Source of the DNA: Scortum barcoo
Lineage: Eukaryota > Chordata > Actinopteri > Centrarchiformes > Terapontidae
Direction: 5' to 3'
DNA length: 64,000 nucleotides
NCBI GenBank assembly: GCA_023238725.1
Contig: CM041550.1
Coordinates: 2,364,544-2,428,543 of the forward strand
The position numbers and the translations under genes were made by a program. The notes beneath the pieces are model-generated. The model saw only the letters and a list, made by a program, of their open reading frames with translations. It was not told the origin of the DNA and searched no databases. Of the stretch, positions 49,240 through 60,150 are shown piece by piece. The first letter of the stretch is position 1. Each line of letters opens with the position of its first letter.

Positions 49240-49695
49240 GTGGTTCTTTTACTAAATAAAAGTAGGAATACCACAGTGTTACAAGAAAAAGTCCTGCATT
49301 CAAAAGCTTACAAAAGTATGAGCATCGAAATATATTCAAAGTACCAAAAGTAAATGTACCTGTTATGCAGAATGACCTATTACAGAATCATTTATCTTAT
49401 ATTATTATTATTATTATTGGTGCATTTCTGTCTTCATCACTTTAATGTTTTAGCTGGTGAAGGTGGAGCTCATTTTAATCACTTTATATGCTGCTGAGAA
49501 ACTCATTGAAAAACTATACAAAGTTTGATCTTAATCTGTAATAACACATCATCATTCATTTGTGGAATATTTAGTAAATTAAGTTACCAAATAAATGTGG
49601 TGCAGTAAAACATACATACATATTTCCCTCTGAATTGTTGTAAAGTAGAAGAGTAAAGTAGCATAAAATGGAAATACTTAAGAAAAAGCACATAA
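49240..49695 (+). repeat. Dispersed AAGTAAAAGTA-type repeat, copy 1
   Basis: Matches 55085-55510 in order and orientation: TACTACAGTGTTAC-like start, TGCATTCA, AAGTAAATGTA, a TAGAATCAT block, ATCACTTTAATGTTTTAGC, AAATAAATGTGGTGCAG, and an end with GTAGAAGAGTAAAGTAGC then ATAAAATGGAAATACT. It is a common percomorph non-coding repeat of roughly 450 bp. The class is not assigned. Confidence 0.75.
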
Positions 49696-50329
49696 TATCC
49701 TTTATTCAGAATATTTCATTTTAGCATCTCATGTCTCCTCTCTCTGTCAGCACATTACAAACCTTTCCTACCTTCTGCAGCTCTGCAATACTGTTGTTAA
49801 CAAAGAGAAATGTTGTGGTATGAAATTAGATAAACAGAGGATAAAAAATAAAACTAAGAAAGGTTCCCTTTGCACATCCTCTTCCTGTAACAACTAACTT
49901 TACTCCCCGTCAGAAAACAGAGGAGGGTCAATACCCGACAGAACTGGCAGCTCATCCAGCCGGGCAGAAGTCCAAGAAGCAAAGCAGGGGTCCAAACAGG
50001 CGGGCGAGCAGGCTGGAAGTGCAAGGACATGAGACGATGTGACAGTGAGCGAAGGGGCCCGTATACATAATGCAGCGCTTAATGAGGAAGTGGAAACAGG
50101 TGTGCAGGTTACCGCTCGGAGGGAGGGACTGACAGGAAGTGACAGGAGAGTTAATGTGAGGCAGAGAGCAGATATGAGATGTTTCTCCACAATCAGACGT
50201 GAAAACACAGATGACAAACAGACTCTGAGTGAAAGCAGCAGAAGCAACTTTTACTTTTTCAACATGTTTTTACCTAAAGTCTCTTCTTCATGACCTAAAA
50301 AGCTTCCTGCAGCCCGTTGTTGTCTGCGT

Positions 50330-50760
50330 TTCCACCGTGGTCTAAAGACCCATGAAGATCAGGCAGATTAGTCCGCTGACGTTTGAGAAAGCGACGGCTG
50401 TTTTTACACGTCATTTCTGCTGCGCTGGATTTCCTCCTCAGCATAAATACTCAGTAAGACCTGGACTTGGTCGTTCCGTCTGTCGTAGACCTTCTTCTGC
50501 TCCGTGTCCACGTCTGACAGAAACAAACCATAAATACAGTTTGTTTGAGGATGCAGGCTTTTCAAAATAAAATGCTGGGAATACTCGACCAATCAGAAAT
50601 GTTCAGCCAAAGGTCCTGTACTTTTGAAAAGTACTGACCCCCCTGAGCAGGGACTTTTTGGGGGGTTAAAATAAAGTCCCTGAACTTCATTTAGACCCTG
50701 GTTCCCTGTGGAGGAAAAGCACAAGTTCCTACAAAGGTTCCTGGAGAAGGTTCCTGTGAT
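50330..50760 (+). repeat. Probable dispersed non-autonomous repeat with internal hairpins
   Basis: Begins near GCGTTTCCACCGTGGTCTA and runs to GGTTCCTGGAGAAGGTTCC. It includes the palindrome GTACTTTTGAAAAGTAC at 50619-50635 and a hairpin CAGGGACTTTTTGG with AAAGTCCCTG (about 50648-50683). The wording resembles a dispersed fish repeat that I remember. There is only one copy in this window, so the repeat status is not proven here. Confidence 0.45.
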
Positions 50761-52029
50761 ATAAATCTTATTATCATCATTATCATTACTAAAAACGATG
50801 TGGCATCATGTCAGTAAAACACCTGATAGCTCATTTCTCTTTACACCCAGACTCTCTATAAGTCATCCATCAGTTTAATATGAGACTCAGTGAAGCCTCT
50901 CTGTGTGATTTCCTCAGGATTAACTCTGATGTGCAGGTACCACAGGTGCAGACGTATATTATCATGCACAGATTTTGGACAGCTCTTCTGCGACAGCTAA
51001 ACGTCCTCTGGTTGCTACCCGGTAATTTAAACTGCCAACCTGTGATGTGTTCTGCCTTTTCCATCCTCCCAGAACATACCTGTGGTACAGTACATGGTGA
51101 TGAACGCTGGAGAGGATCCTCATTAGCAGTGACATCTCTATCAGCCCGGCAGCAGCCTGTGGAGACGTCACATTTCAGCCCAGCGGGAACCTTCGAGCTC
51201 GGCAGCCTCAGTAGCACTCTTCTAATACAGTGCACACAACAGAGGAGGCTGCTTTAGACGAGCTCATCACTTTCATTCCCCCATGATCTCAGCCTCGGGC
51301 CGTCAGGATGTGTCTCCTGCAGCTCTCCACCTCCTCTTTTTCTTTTCTTCTCGCCGCTTCCCATCACACTCTCAGTATGAGTTCATCTATCCCTCCTCCG
51401 TCTTCTCAGCAGCTTCCTTAAAATATTTTTTTTAAAGAAACATTTAAAGATCGGTTAGTTTCTCAAACCCGGGTGGCCTTGCTAGTTAGAAAGTTTAATA
51501 AGTAATAAAAATGAGGAGACAACGGTTTGTTATATTTTGACTTATTTTGACTTCTGCTACCTGTTGTAAGTATTGTGTTTGTGTGTCAGGTTTGTTTTGT
51601 GATTCTTTTTGATTCAGGACTCGAGGGCAGGAAACTTACCTGAAAACAAAGTTCACTGTGTCCAACGTTCAGAACAAAGTTTGTCACCCATCAGTCCAAA
51701 CGACAGAGTTAATCTGCTGTATACTTCTTCAGAAATGGTTGGCAAAAGAATATTAAATATTAGTGAAAACAGCTAAAACTGTATGTGTTACCTTCCTTTT
51801 TCATTGGCTCCTTGGTGCTCGCATTAAGGTAAAGTTGGTGCTCATCTGTGGAGAGGCCTCTTGCTCAATACAATCTGCAGATGCACTGAGACCGGTCCTC
51901 TCATTATTGCAAGGCAGAAAATCTCAATCCAAACTCCTTGGTCCCTCGGTGGTGAAATGAGTTATTTAACTCGATCAGAGCGGCAGAATCTATCTTCAAA
52001 AATTGCTGAGTACTTACTTGTTTAATATG

Positions 52030-52060
<31 letters not shown>

Positions 52061-52069
52061 TCTCTCTCT
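52030..52069. repeat. (CT)n microsatellite
   Basis: CT tract of 40 bp interrupted once by CACT, followed by an A-run. Confidence 0.96.
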
Positions 52070-52334
52070 AAAAAAAAGACATAAAATGTTCTGCACTTCA
52101 TGTACCTGCAACTTTGAGGCTTCATTTCTGGAGGATCATGAAACAAAGAGTCCTTGATCATCCGTGCCTGGATATGACCTCATATATATGTCACATATAT
52201 GAAGATAAAGTGTAATGGTGTAATGTAAAGTATAATGTCTCTAAGTGGCATAAAATGTCGATTGATTACAGAGAGTGTGTCATTTTACACTTTTTGTTTT
52301 GGTTCAGTTTAAATTGATGAGTCAGCTTGTGTTT

Positions 52335-52460
52335 ATCACTGAGGTGTTGGTGTGTTTTTACCTTTGGATGGAGCCAGTCTTTACATTAAGCTAAGCTAAC
52401 ATCTCCTGTAGCTTTGTATTTATCAGTCTTGTCATCTAACTCTATTTGCAGTAAAGCAAA
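52335..52460 (+). repeat. Fragment of a GCTAAGCTAA-type dispersed fish repeat
   Basis: GGAGCCAGTCTTTACATTAA followed by GCTAAGCTAACATCTCC and TCATCTAACTCT is the recognisable core of a very common teleost repeat. The copy is short and diverged. Confidence 0.55.
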
Positions 52461-55084
52461 TTAAATTGAAGTGAGTCTAAATCCACAATTAAAATGTTAA
52501 ATTGGTCTGTGTGTGTGTGTGCTGCTTCCACCCTCAGGACACACACAGTAATCTGTCTGTAGAAAAAAAAACACATAACACACTCCAGCAAACATGCACA
52601 CACACAAAACGGCTGTCATTCTGCATCATCGCGGTCAGTCGCGGAGCTGCAAACATAAACAACAGGAGATTCAGGTCAGCAGTGAAAACAGAGCAGCTAA
52701 GGAGATTCCCACACTGGAATATTCTCACAGATTGTGCTGGGCTTCAAAGGGGAGGAAGGCAGTAAGTAAGGATTAGATTTGGGTGCTGTTGGTGTGTGCC
52801 GCAGTAAAAACCATCTCAGAGCGCTCTGAGTGCTTTATCTCCTCGACTGCCTGGGCAACTGCCTCTCTTACCCCCCCTCTCTGAAGGGAATAAGGCTATT
52901 AAAAACCACACACATGCATGCACACTCAGCCGCGCACGCTGTGCACATCACCCGAAATTCACTGCCAAAACGCGGAGAGTGCAGCACACATTTGGAGCTC
53001 GCTCACCGGGTCTAACACGCCTTCCGGTTGAAAAATCCACAGGGCCACCCCCCATGCCATTAAACTCTAACTAATACAAATGGACCCTCTATGGACGTGG
53101 AGGCAGGAAGAAAGAGGTGCCAAAAATACACCAGTCTGTCACTCACCATGTAGCTACAATACAGAGAAAGAAATCATTGCGCGTGGCTTTATTCACAGCA
53201 GACCGCGGGGTGTGTGTTGTTAATGCTCCTTTTGGCCCGTTGTGCTGAAGGAGGTGGAGGAGTGATAACGAACCCCCCGTGGAGAGAAATGGGCAACAGC
53301 CACATTTTGTGAAACGCCAAAGCCAGCGAAAGTTGAGAAGACTGATATCTCTTTTATATCTGTAGAATAAATCTGTTAGCTTATCTGCCGTAGATAACAC
53401 TGGTCAGTGGTAAACAGGAGTTCAGATGATAATCATAATTCAGATCATAATTTTGGTCAACTATAACTGAACACACTAATTAATGTTGGCTTGTTAAAGA
53501 CTGGAGAAAACTAACTCACTGTGTCACTCAAAGGCTAATTAAACATGTTATTGCACATTAATCAGTGAATGGATTGACATAAATCAACACACCTTAAATG
53601 TCAACATGACAACTTTGATCGTAAAGTTTGTCTGTATTGGCACTGAATTACAGATGCTTTAGTGACGATTGGATTATTGGAAACATAAAGCATCTGTCCA
53701 GCGCGCTCCAACAGCACTACAAATATAATTGTATTTGTTTGTTAGCCACATGACAATGAGGCTGTAAGAGTGCCTGTTTATGATCATTATCAGTCATAGA
53801 TGAGAGGATCTCATTGTGTCTTATTTAATTATCTATATCATAATTATTCTTATTCCAATATCTTGAGAACTTGGTGGACTTACTCGATAGATTACTCGAT
53901 ATGTCATGATCACGAAAACCACAAGACGAGTTTGTCACATGATGTAAATACAAGTTGTTTTGGGGTATTTGCAGAAGAAACTGTTGTTTGTATTGAAAGG
54001 AAAGACTTCAATCGATGCAGCAGAACCAGAAACATCGTCTTGTTTTATCCCTGATAGCTCAGTCAGAGGTTCAGGTGTGTCGTGTGTTGTAGTAGCAGCT
54101 AATGTAGCCTGCAGCGGAGATGAGGAGCTCACATCTTTCTAACTCTACACTCCGAGATTTATTTCATTTTCAAACTTGTAGTCTTCAGATGTTGGCAATC
54201 AGACTCCACACAGCTCCCTCTGGAGCCACAAAAGGCTTTACAAACTTTCTTTTTTTTTTTTTTTTGGTGTTCACATGTAGTAGAGCTCTCCATCACCTCT
54301 AATCAGCCTCTGATGTGTAAAGTCGGTGGAGTTCCCCTTTAACACACCTGGAGCATTTATCTTTTTCTTCCTCTGCACGTTATCTGTCATCAGTAGAGTC
54401 ATGGAGGAGCTGTAGGTGTAGCTTACAGGCTTACAAGCTTCATGAACTCCTTCATCAGACAGCAGCTCGACACAGTGGCTCGTTGGGGAGAGCCCCCCCC
54501 CCATTCGTGGACAGAGGAGGTTGTTTGGGATTCACAGGCCCTACGGGAGATTAGGCTGGACTGCAGCAATTAAACCACAACATGACTGAATCTGTCTCTC
54601 ACTCCACCTTTCTCTCCCCTCCTACCTCATCCCAGACTCACACAACTACAGGTTACTATGGAAACTACCTCCCTCCCTCTCCCACTTTCCATCTCCTCCC
54701 TCCTCCTCCCGGTCTTACTCTTGCATCCTCGTCCCTTTACCTCCATTAACACCATACATTCATCTTGTTCTTCATTATCTCTTCATTAACACCTGTCACC
54801 GGCGTTATCGCTCCCTCTTCTCTACCAAGCTGTTTCAGTAGTTTTTCTCTCTCTCCTCCTCCTCTTCTTCTTCTTCTTCCTCTGATCCCGCGCTGATCTG
54901 CCTCTATCTGACTTACTATCTGTCCTGCAGCTTGCAGCATGAAACCAAATGTCAGGTCTGAGCTGGCACTGCGAGGAATCGTAAGGGAGGCAGATGGAGG
55001 AGCAAAAAAATGAAAGCAGAGAGAGACAGAAGGGGTTGGAGAGACGGCGGGAATGAGATGGTGGAGAGAAGAGCAGTGGAATGA

Positions 55085-55510
55085 AGTAATCAGATATTTT
55101 ACTTGAGTAAAGGTTGCAATACTACAGTGTTACTACAAGCCATGCATTCACAATCGAGCGTAAGTAAGAGTAAAAGTAGATGTATTTTTTATGGAAAAGA
55201 ACTTATTCTAGAATCATATTAGATCACTGGACTAAAAATTGCATTACTGTGTTCATCACCTTGATGTCTCAGCAGGTAAAAGTGCAGCTAATTTTTATCT
55301 CTTTATCTCCTGATGGGCAGCTTCATCTGCAATAATATGTATTGTATTAATGATCTAAATTTGTAAGGTGACTAGTGTTTAAAGTGGTCAAATAAATGTG
55401 CAAGATTTGCCTCCATATTGTGATGGAGTAGAAGTATAAAGTAGAATAAAATGGAAATACTCAAAACTGTACTTCAGTACTTAAGTAAATGTACTTATTC
55501 ACATTTCAAG
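55085..55510 (+). repeat. Dispersed AAGTAAAAGTA-type repeat, copy 2
   Basis: Better preserved than the copy at 49240-49695. It starts with ATTTTACTTGAGTAAAGG and ACTACAGTGTTACTACAAG, and ends with ACTTCAGTACTTAAGTAAAT, the signature terminal word of this family. Same orientation as copy 1. Confidence 0.8.
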
Positions 55511-55773
55511 AGTGCTATATAAAAGCACACATACAGACAGTGCTAATTAATCTTACTGATAAAAAAGGTTAATGTCAGGGCTGCCAGCTCTTTAAATTCC
55601 AGAAAAAATTAATTAATAGAGATAAAACAAAAATTTGAAGGGAGATTTAAACAGGTAGAAGATGTTCCTTCTTTAAAACAGCTTTAAAGTTTGAGGTGAA
55701 CAAGCGAAGTATTCTGCAGGTTGGTTATTATTCATCTCGCCACGAGGTCCATTCAACGTTTGGTCTGGACCAT

Positions 55774-55837
55774 CTCAACTTTTCCAACAGAACAACGTGA
55801 CCGGCTGACGTAACGTTGCTCTGTTGGAAAAGTTGAG
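55774..55837. other. Long near-perfect hairpin (25-bp arms, 14-nt loop)
   Basis: The arm at 55774-55798 begins CTCAACTTTTCCAACAGA. The arm at 55813-55837 is its reverse complement at 24 of 25 positions. The one mismatch is A55792 with C55819. In a minus-strand transcript that pair would be a G-U wobble, so the whole stem would be paired. The loop is GACCGGCTGACGTA. It may be a foldback from a transposable element or a small-RNA precursor; nothing nearby identifies a parent element. Confidence 0.9.
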
Positions 55838-56700
55838 TCAGGCTGAATTTTTTTCAACAGGCGTCTCATTCAGATGAATTCAGGCGCTGCTTGTTGGCAA
55901 ACTGAGCTTTTGTTGGCTGTCATAAAATCTACAGCTTCATTGAGTAACTCTTCCATCTGCTGAGGAAGATCTCTGATGTGATCAAAGGCTCCAGACCAAA
56001 CCATGTACCCTCGATGTGACAGTTTACTTTTTACCTGGAGATCATTGCAACAAAGGGTAAATCAATATCTTTGTGAGGCCGTTCCAAAGATGTAAAATCG
56101 TCCCATGTTATTTTTCTGCACCTGTTAAGCCTCAAACTAGACCTCCTGGATTTCATCATATTATTGGCACATTAAGTGAACTGATTCAGCCTAATTTTTT
56201 ATTAACATTTCAGTGTGAATGCCCACTAAACCATAGATACAAAACAACAATAGAGTTTATTTCACCAAGACTAGACCACTTAGTACAAAGTTATCTGATG
56301 CAAGTCCACCAGACAAGATAACACCAGAAAGGATAACATCATCTGCAAAGTATTTTACTTCAAATGTCAAATTTGTCTTCCATCATCATTCAAATTTGTA
56401 CCCCATAACCTCAATTAAGCTGCTCCTTTCTGATCAATCTCTAGAGATATATTAGTTGTTGGGATAAACTATCAAAGAACTATTAAATAGTTGGTTAATT
56501 CTGTTGATAGACCTGCTCTCCTTTTCACTAATCCACACCAGCAAAGTGTCAAAAAAGTGTTTCTGGAGCATTTTAGACATCCACTTCCATTTGTACAAAT
56601 GTGTCACCCTTCACAAAAGATGAGACACAAGCAAAGTGAAAACTTCATTAGAAGACATTCAAATACACAAATCTCCAACCACCTATATCACCTGAACTTG

Positions 56701-56790
56701 TGAGTCAGTGTATGTAAAGTGTCCTCGGGTCACTTGAAAGACACTATAAGAGTCTAAATTCATTATTTATTTGATTCAAACAGGTGTTCG
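56701..56790 (+). mobile_element. Possible LINE 3' end fragment
   Basis: TGTAAAGTGTCCTCGGGTC then CTTGAAAGACACTATAAGAG resembles the conserved GTAAAGCG...CTTGAAA..GCTATATAA 3' end of fish LINEs, followed by AT-rich sequence with TTATTTATTTG. The two small open frames upstream (56073-56321, 56491-56703) are not recognised as LINE protein. Confidence 0.5.
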
Positions 56791-58350
56791 ACAGGTAACA
56801 GTGGCTTCAAAATAAGGAATAAATCTAGCAGCTTTTACTATCACAGCATCTTGTTTTTTTTGAAGGTTTGAGATGCTTCATGTGGTCCGAAAGATTGAAG
56901 CACCTCTTTTGATTTATGGTGCAATTAACCTCAACTTCACACCTGTTTATATCTCTTTTTGAAGAGGACTTAAAAACAAATCTAAAAGAGAATATGGGAT
57001 TAAAAGACTTTTAAGAGGAGTATTTTTTAACTGAGTGGGTGTGACGTACTTGCCTTCGTGCTGTGTCTGACTGGCTGTAAGATTAAAGTTTGTCTGTGTC
57101 ACGAGTGGGAACACTCAGCCGTTTTATCACAAACTCTTTTATCACAGCGACGAGTGCCATTTCCTCATGCACATTTTGGATTTACTTACACTTTCATGGC
57201 AGAACTGTTAATAATTCTTAAACACTGATGTTACACAAGTGACCCCATTTCCGAACCACTGAAAACAGCCTCCCTTTTTCACTCTTTTCTCTCCATCTGC
57301 TCATTTCTTTCAGTGCAGCTGCTGAATTGTGTTTGAAACCTGCGCTGTGACTTCTGCTGGTTCCTCAGATTTGAAGCTGTTGTTTCTTCTGTTTGTGTGT
57401 GTGTGTGTGACAGGGAGAAAATCAGAGATAAAGAGAGGATCTAGTGCTTTTGGTTTGGGGCTTCTTCTGTGATAGCTCTTCCTTGTTCCCACAGTGGTGT
57501 TTACCTTCATAAAAGCCCAAAGGACTTCAAAGGATAAGGCTGTAATTTTTATTTTTTTTATTGTCCTCAAACGAAAAGATCAAAACCAACGATAATTTAA
57601 CTAACAAGTATTTTCTGTGCAGCCAAGCCTGATAGGACTCATTCTTCTGTGCCACAGACCTCCATTGTTGTCCAAAAAAACACGAATAAATGAGCCAAAG
57701 TTTGCACAATGACTGGCAATCATGAGTGACTAGTAGGGGAGAGAAATCTAACCAACTATTTAGAGAAAGATCAGTGTGAGATTTGGAGGTTAGTGACAAA
57801 AATGGAAAAAGAGTCCACATAAACCTGGAATTACAAGTCAGAGATATCAGGAGTTTTTAACAGTATCTCCCACTTGGTGAAAAGAACTACAGACATGTCA
57901 ACAGACTGGAAAAACAGCTGCAAATGCACCAAAATAAAATCCAACATTAACACTTAAAGATAAATACAGTTAATTTTATGGGAGCTTTAAAGTGTTTGTG
58001 TCTTGTTTCACCCGATAACAAAGTGCTGCACCTACAGACGTAACTCATCAGCTGTTGTTTATCTGCATCTTTATTCACCCTTAAAAGTCAAAGGATTGAT
58101 AGCTAACAACACACCGTACAGCTGTGTGTGTCTTTGATGAATTTATAAAGTTTTTAGGAACTCTGACTGGTTCTGTTATCTTACTATAGTTTGTCTTTTC
58201 TCTCCTCTTTTGTCAGTATGAATATGCTGCAGGATCACACCACCTTTGGATTTCAAACTTGTGTGGATGCATCTTTGCTTTAGTTTTTTTGCTGTCTAGC
58301 CTTGATTTGAATCTATTTGTGCAAACTTTCATCTTTGCAAGTCATATTAA

Positions 58351-58470
58351 GTCAGTTTTATTTACAGGATGTGGTCCAAAGTCAATCAATCTGCCTCAAA
58401 GACATTAAGAATCTGTGCAGCACCTCCATCCTCAGACCTTCTGTCCTGAGGAAAACCTCGGCTGCATTTT
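58351..58470 (-). mobile_element. Retroelement-like 3' end, GAGAGGGATCCCTC family, degenerate copy
   Basis: GTCAGTTTTATTTACAGG, CAATCTGCCTCAAAG, AATCTGTGCAG, CCTTCTGTCCTGAGGAAAAC follow the same order as 43675-43790 but are more diverged. Same orientation as that copy. Confidence 0.6.
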
Positions 58471-59269
58471 GTTTGCAGGAAAGCTGCATTTAATTTTAAT
58501 ATCTTGTCTGAAATGAGCCATTAGGAAGCTAGCGATCATGTAGCCTTTTTGAAAAATGAAACTATACATTTGTGATATTTACATCTTCAGTAGAGCCACA
58601 GATGGAGAGATGGAAAGTATTGAGAGATGAACTTGTTGGTTTTAGTATTGTCACAGGATTTGTTGGAAATAAGAGAAATATTAAACAACGACAAGCTTTA
58701 TCTTTTAATATTCAAGCAAAATACTGCACGTCCACCACAAACCGCCCTCAGGTGTTTTAGGCCCCCCTCCCGTCTCCCATCTTCTTCTCCTTTACGTAGA
58801 CACGTCCCTCCCACCTGCGTGTCGGACATGGAGGTGAGGTCAGCCTCTGAGCAGGCTCGCCCGCCCGGCCCAGCCATCAGCCATGCTGCCCACAATGCAC
58901 GTGACCAGCAGAGCGTGTGAATGGGGTCATGCCTGGGAGACGGGAGACGAAGAGCGAATTCGCCATCCGTGAATGGGGAAGAGAACAATTCCTGAGGCTG
59001 TCTCCTCTGCATTAGCAATAACTGTGGGCCCATAATGCAGTCTGCCTCTCGATTGTTTGTCCCCTCTGCAGATGCTTCAAGGGTCCAAACAGAAGGAGGC
59101 AATATGTGCTCTGATGAAGGCTGCTGCTGTGTGAGTGTGTGCTTCGAATGAACGAAGACTTCTGCATTTTTGTGCCGCAGATAAATTCTTCTGTTGTTGT
59201 TGTTTTCTTTTTAAAATGCCGGTGGAGGATGAGATGACCTGCTCAGTGTATTTTCAGTTGTTGTAATTA

Positions 59270-59560
59270 CTCCTGCCTTTCCCGGAGCAAACTGCGGCTG
59301 CATCATCAGTGCCGCGGCGTCTGTGTTTGTATGTAAATAGACATCCCTTATCAGTGTCGCACGTTGAGGGGCGCCGTAAACTGTGTGCGCGAGGAAACGT
59401 TATTTTTCATATTCACTCAACTGCTTTCCACCACTTGAATTCAATTAACAGGGTAATGGACGCATTCACCCTCTCCTCAGGTTTTGAATTAAAATTTTCA
59501 ATTGGGTTCATAATTGAGTGCAAATGAATCGGTTGGCCTCAGGAGGGCTGGAACAGATCT
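59270..59560. promoter_or_regulatory. Candidate conserved non-coding element
   Basis: A complex block with GTATGTAAATAGAC, ACTTGAATTCAATTAACAGG, GGGTAATGGACG, a near-palindromic GAATTAAAATTTTCAATTG, and CATAATTGAGTGCAAATG. AT cores alternate with CpG-containing GC-rich spacers. A plus-strand open frame (59309-59527) crosses it without coding character. Texture-based call. Confidence 0.3.
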
Positions 59561-59572
59561 CCAGGGGGGTCC

Positions 59573-59592
59573 TGTGTGTGTGTGTGTGTGTG
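59573..59592. repeat. (TG)10 microsatellite
   Basis: Uninterrupted TG tract. Confidence 0.95.
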
Positions 59593-59835
59593 TTGGTGCA
59601 GGTGTGTCATACTTTAAAACAAAGTGTGTGCAGAAGAACTTACACCTGCAGTTTTACCACATCAGAAGAAACTCTCCGCTCATCTTAGGGTGTATTCTGG
59701 ATATTGTTCCCGTTCTTCTCTTCTGTGGTAGAAGTCTCTTTTTTCAGGTCTGTGGTTTATCTTTGGTTTCTGGGATGAAATTGTTTTATTTTTAGCCACG
59801 CTACTAGCACAGCTCAAGGGACTGGTCAGTTAAAT

Positions 59836-60150
59836 TCACCACTTTGGTCCAAACTGAAATATCTTAACAACCACTGCATGGTCATGAAATGTGATGTTCA
59901 TGTTGCCCTGAAGATGAACTTTAACTACACTAATGATCCTTTTACTTTTTTTGCTAGTGCTGTCATCAGGTCAGAAATTAAATGTATACTTGCTAAACTA
60001 ACTTGTTTAGCTAATTAATAAATGTTTGCATGTTAACACACTGAACTAAGATGGTGAACATGAACATGACACCTAACATCACCATGTTGTTATTGTCATT
60101 ATGAATATTTTTTCATGCTGAGGTTTGCAGTTAGCTCAAAGTAACGCTGT
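59836..60150 (+). repeat. Dispersed CACCACTTTGGTCCAAACTG-type fish repeat
   Basis: Shows the family's order: TTCACCACTTTGGTCCAAAC, GAAATATCTTAACAACCACT, CATGAAATGTGATGTTCATG, a GATCCTTTTACTTTT block, then TGCTAAACTAA, AAGATGGTGAACATG, TAACATCACCATGTTG and GTTAGCTCAAAG. It is one of the most frequent non-coding repeats in percomorph genomes (remembered family). Nearly full length here. Confidence 0.75.
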
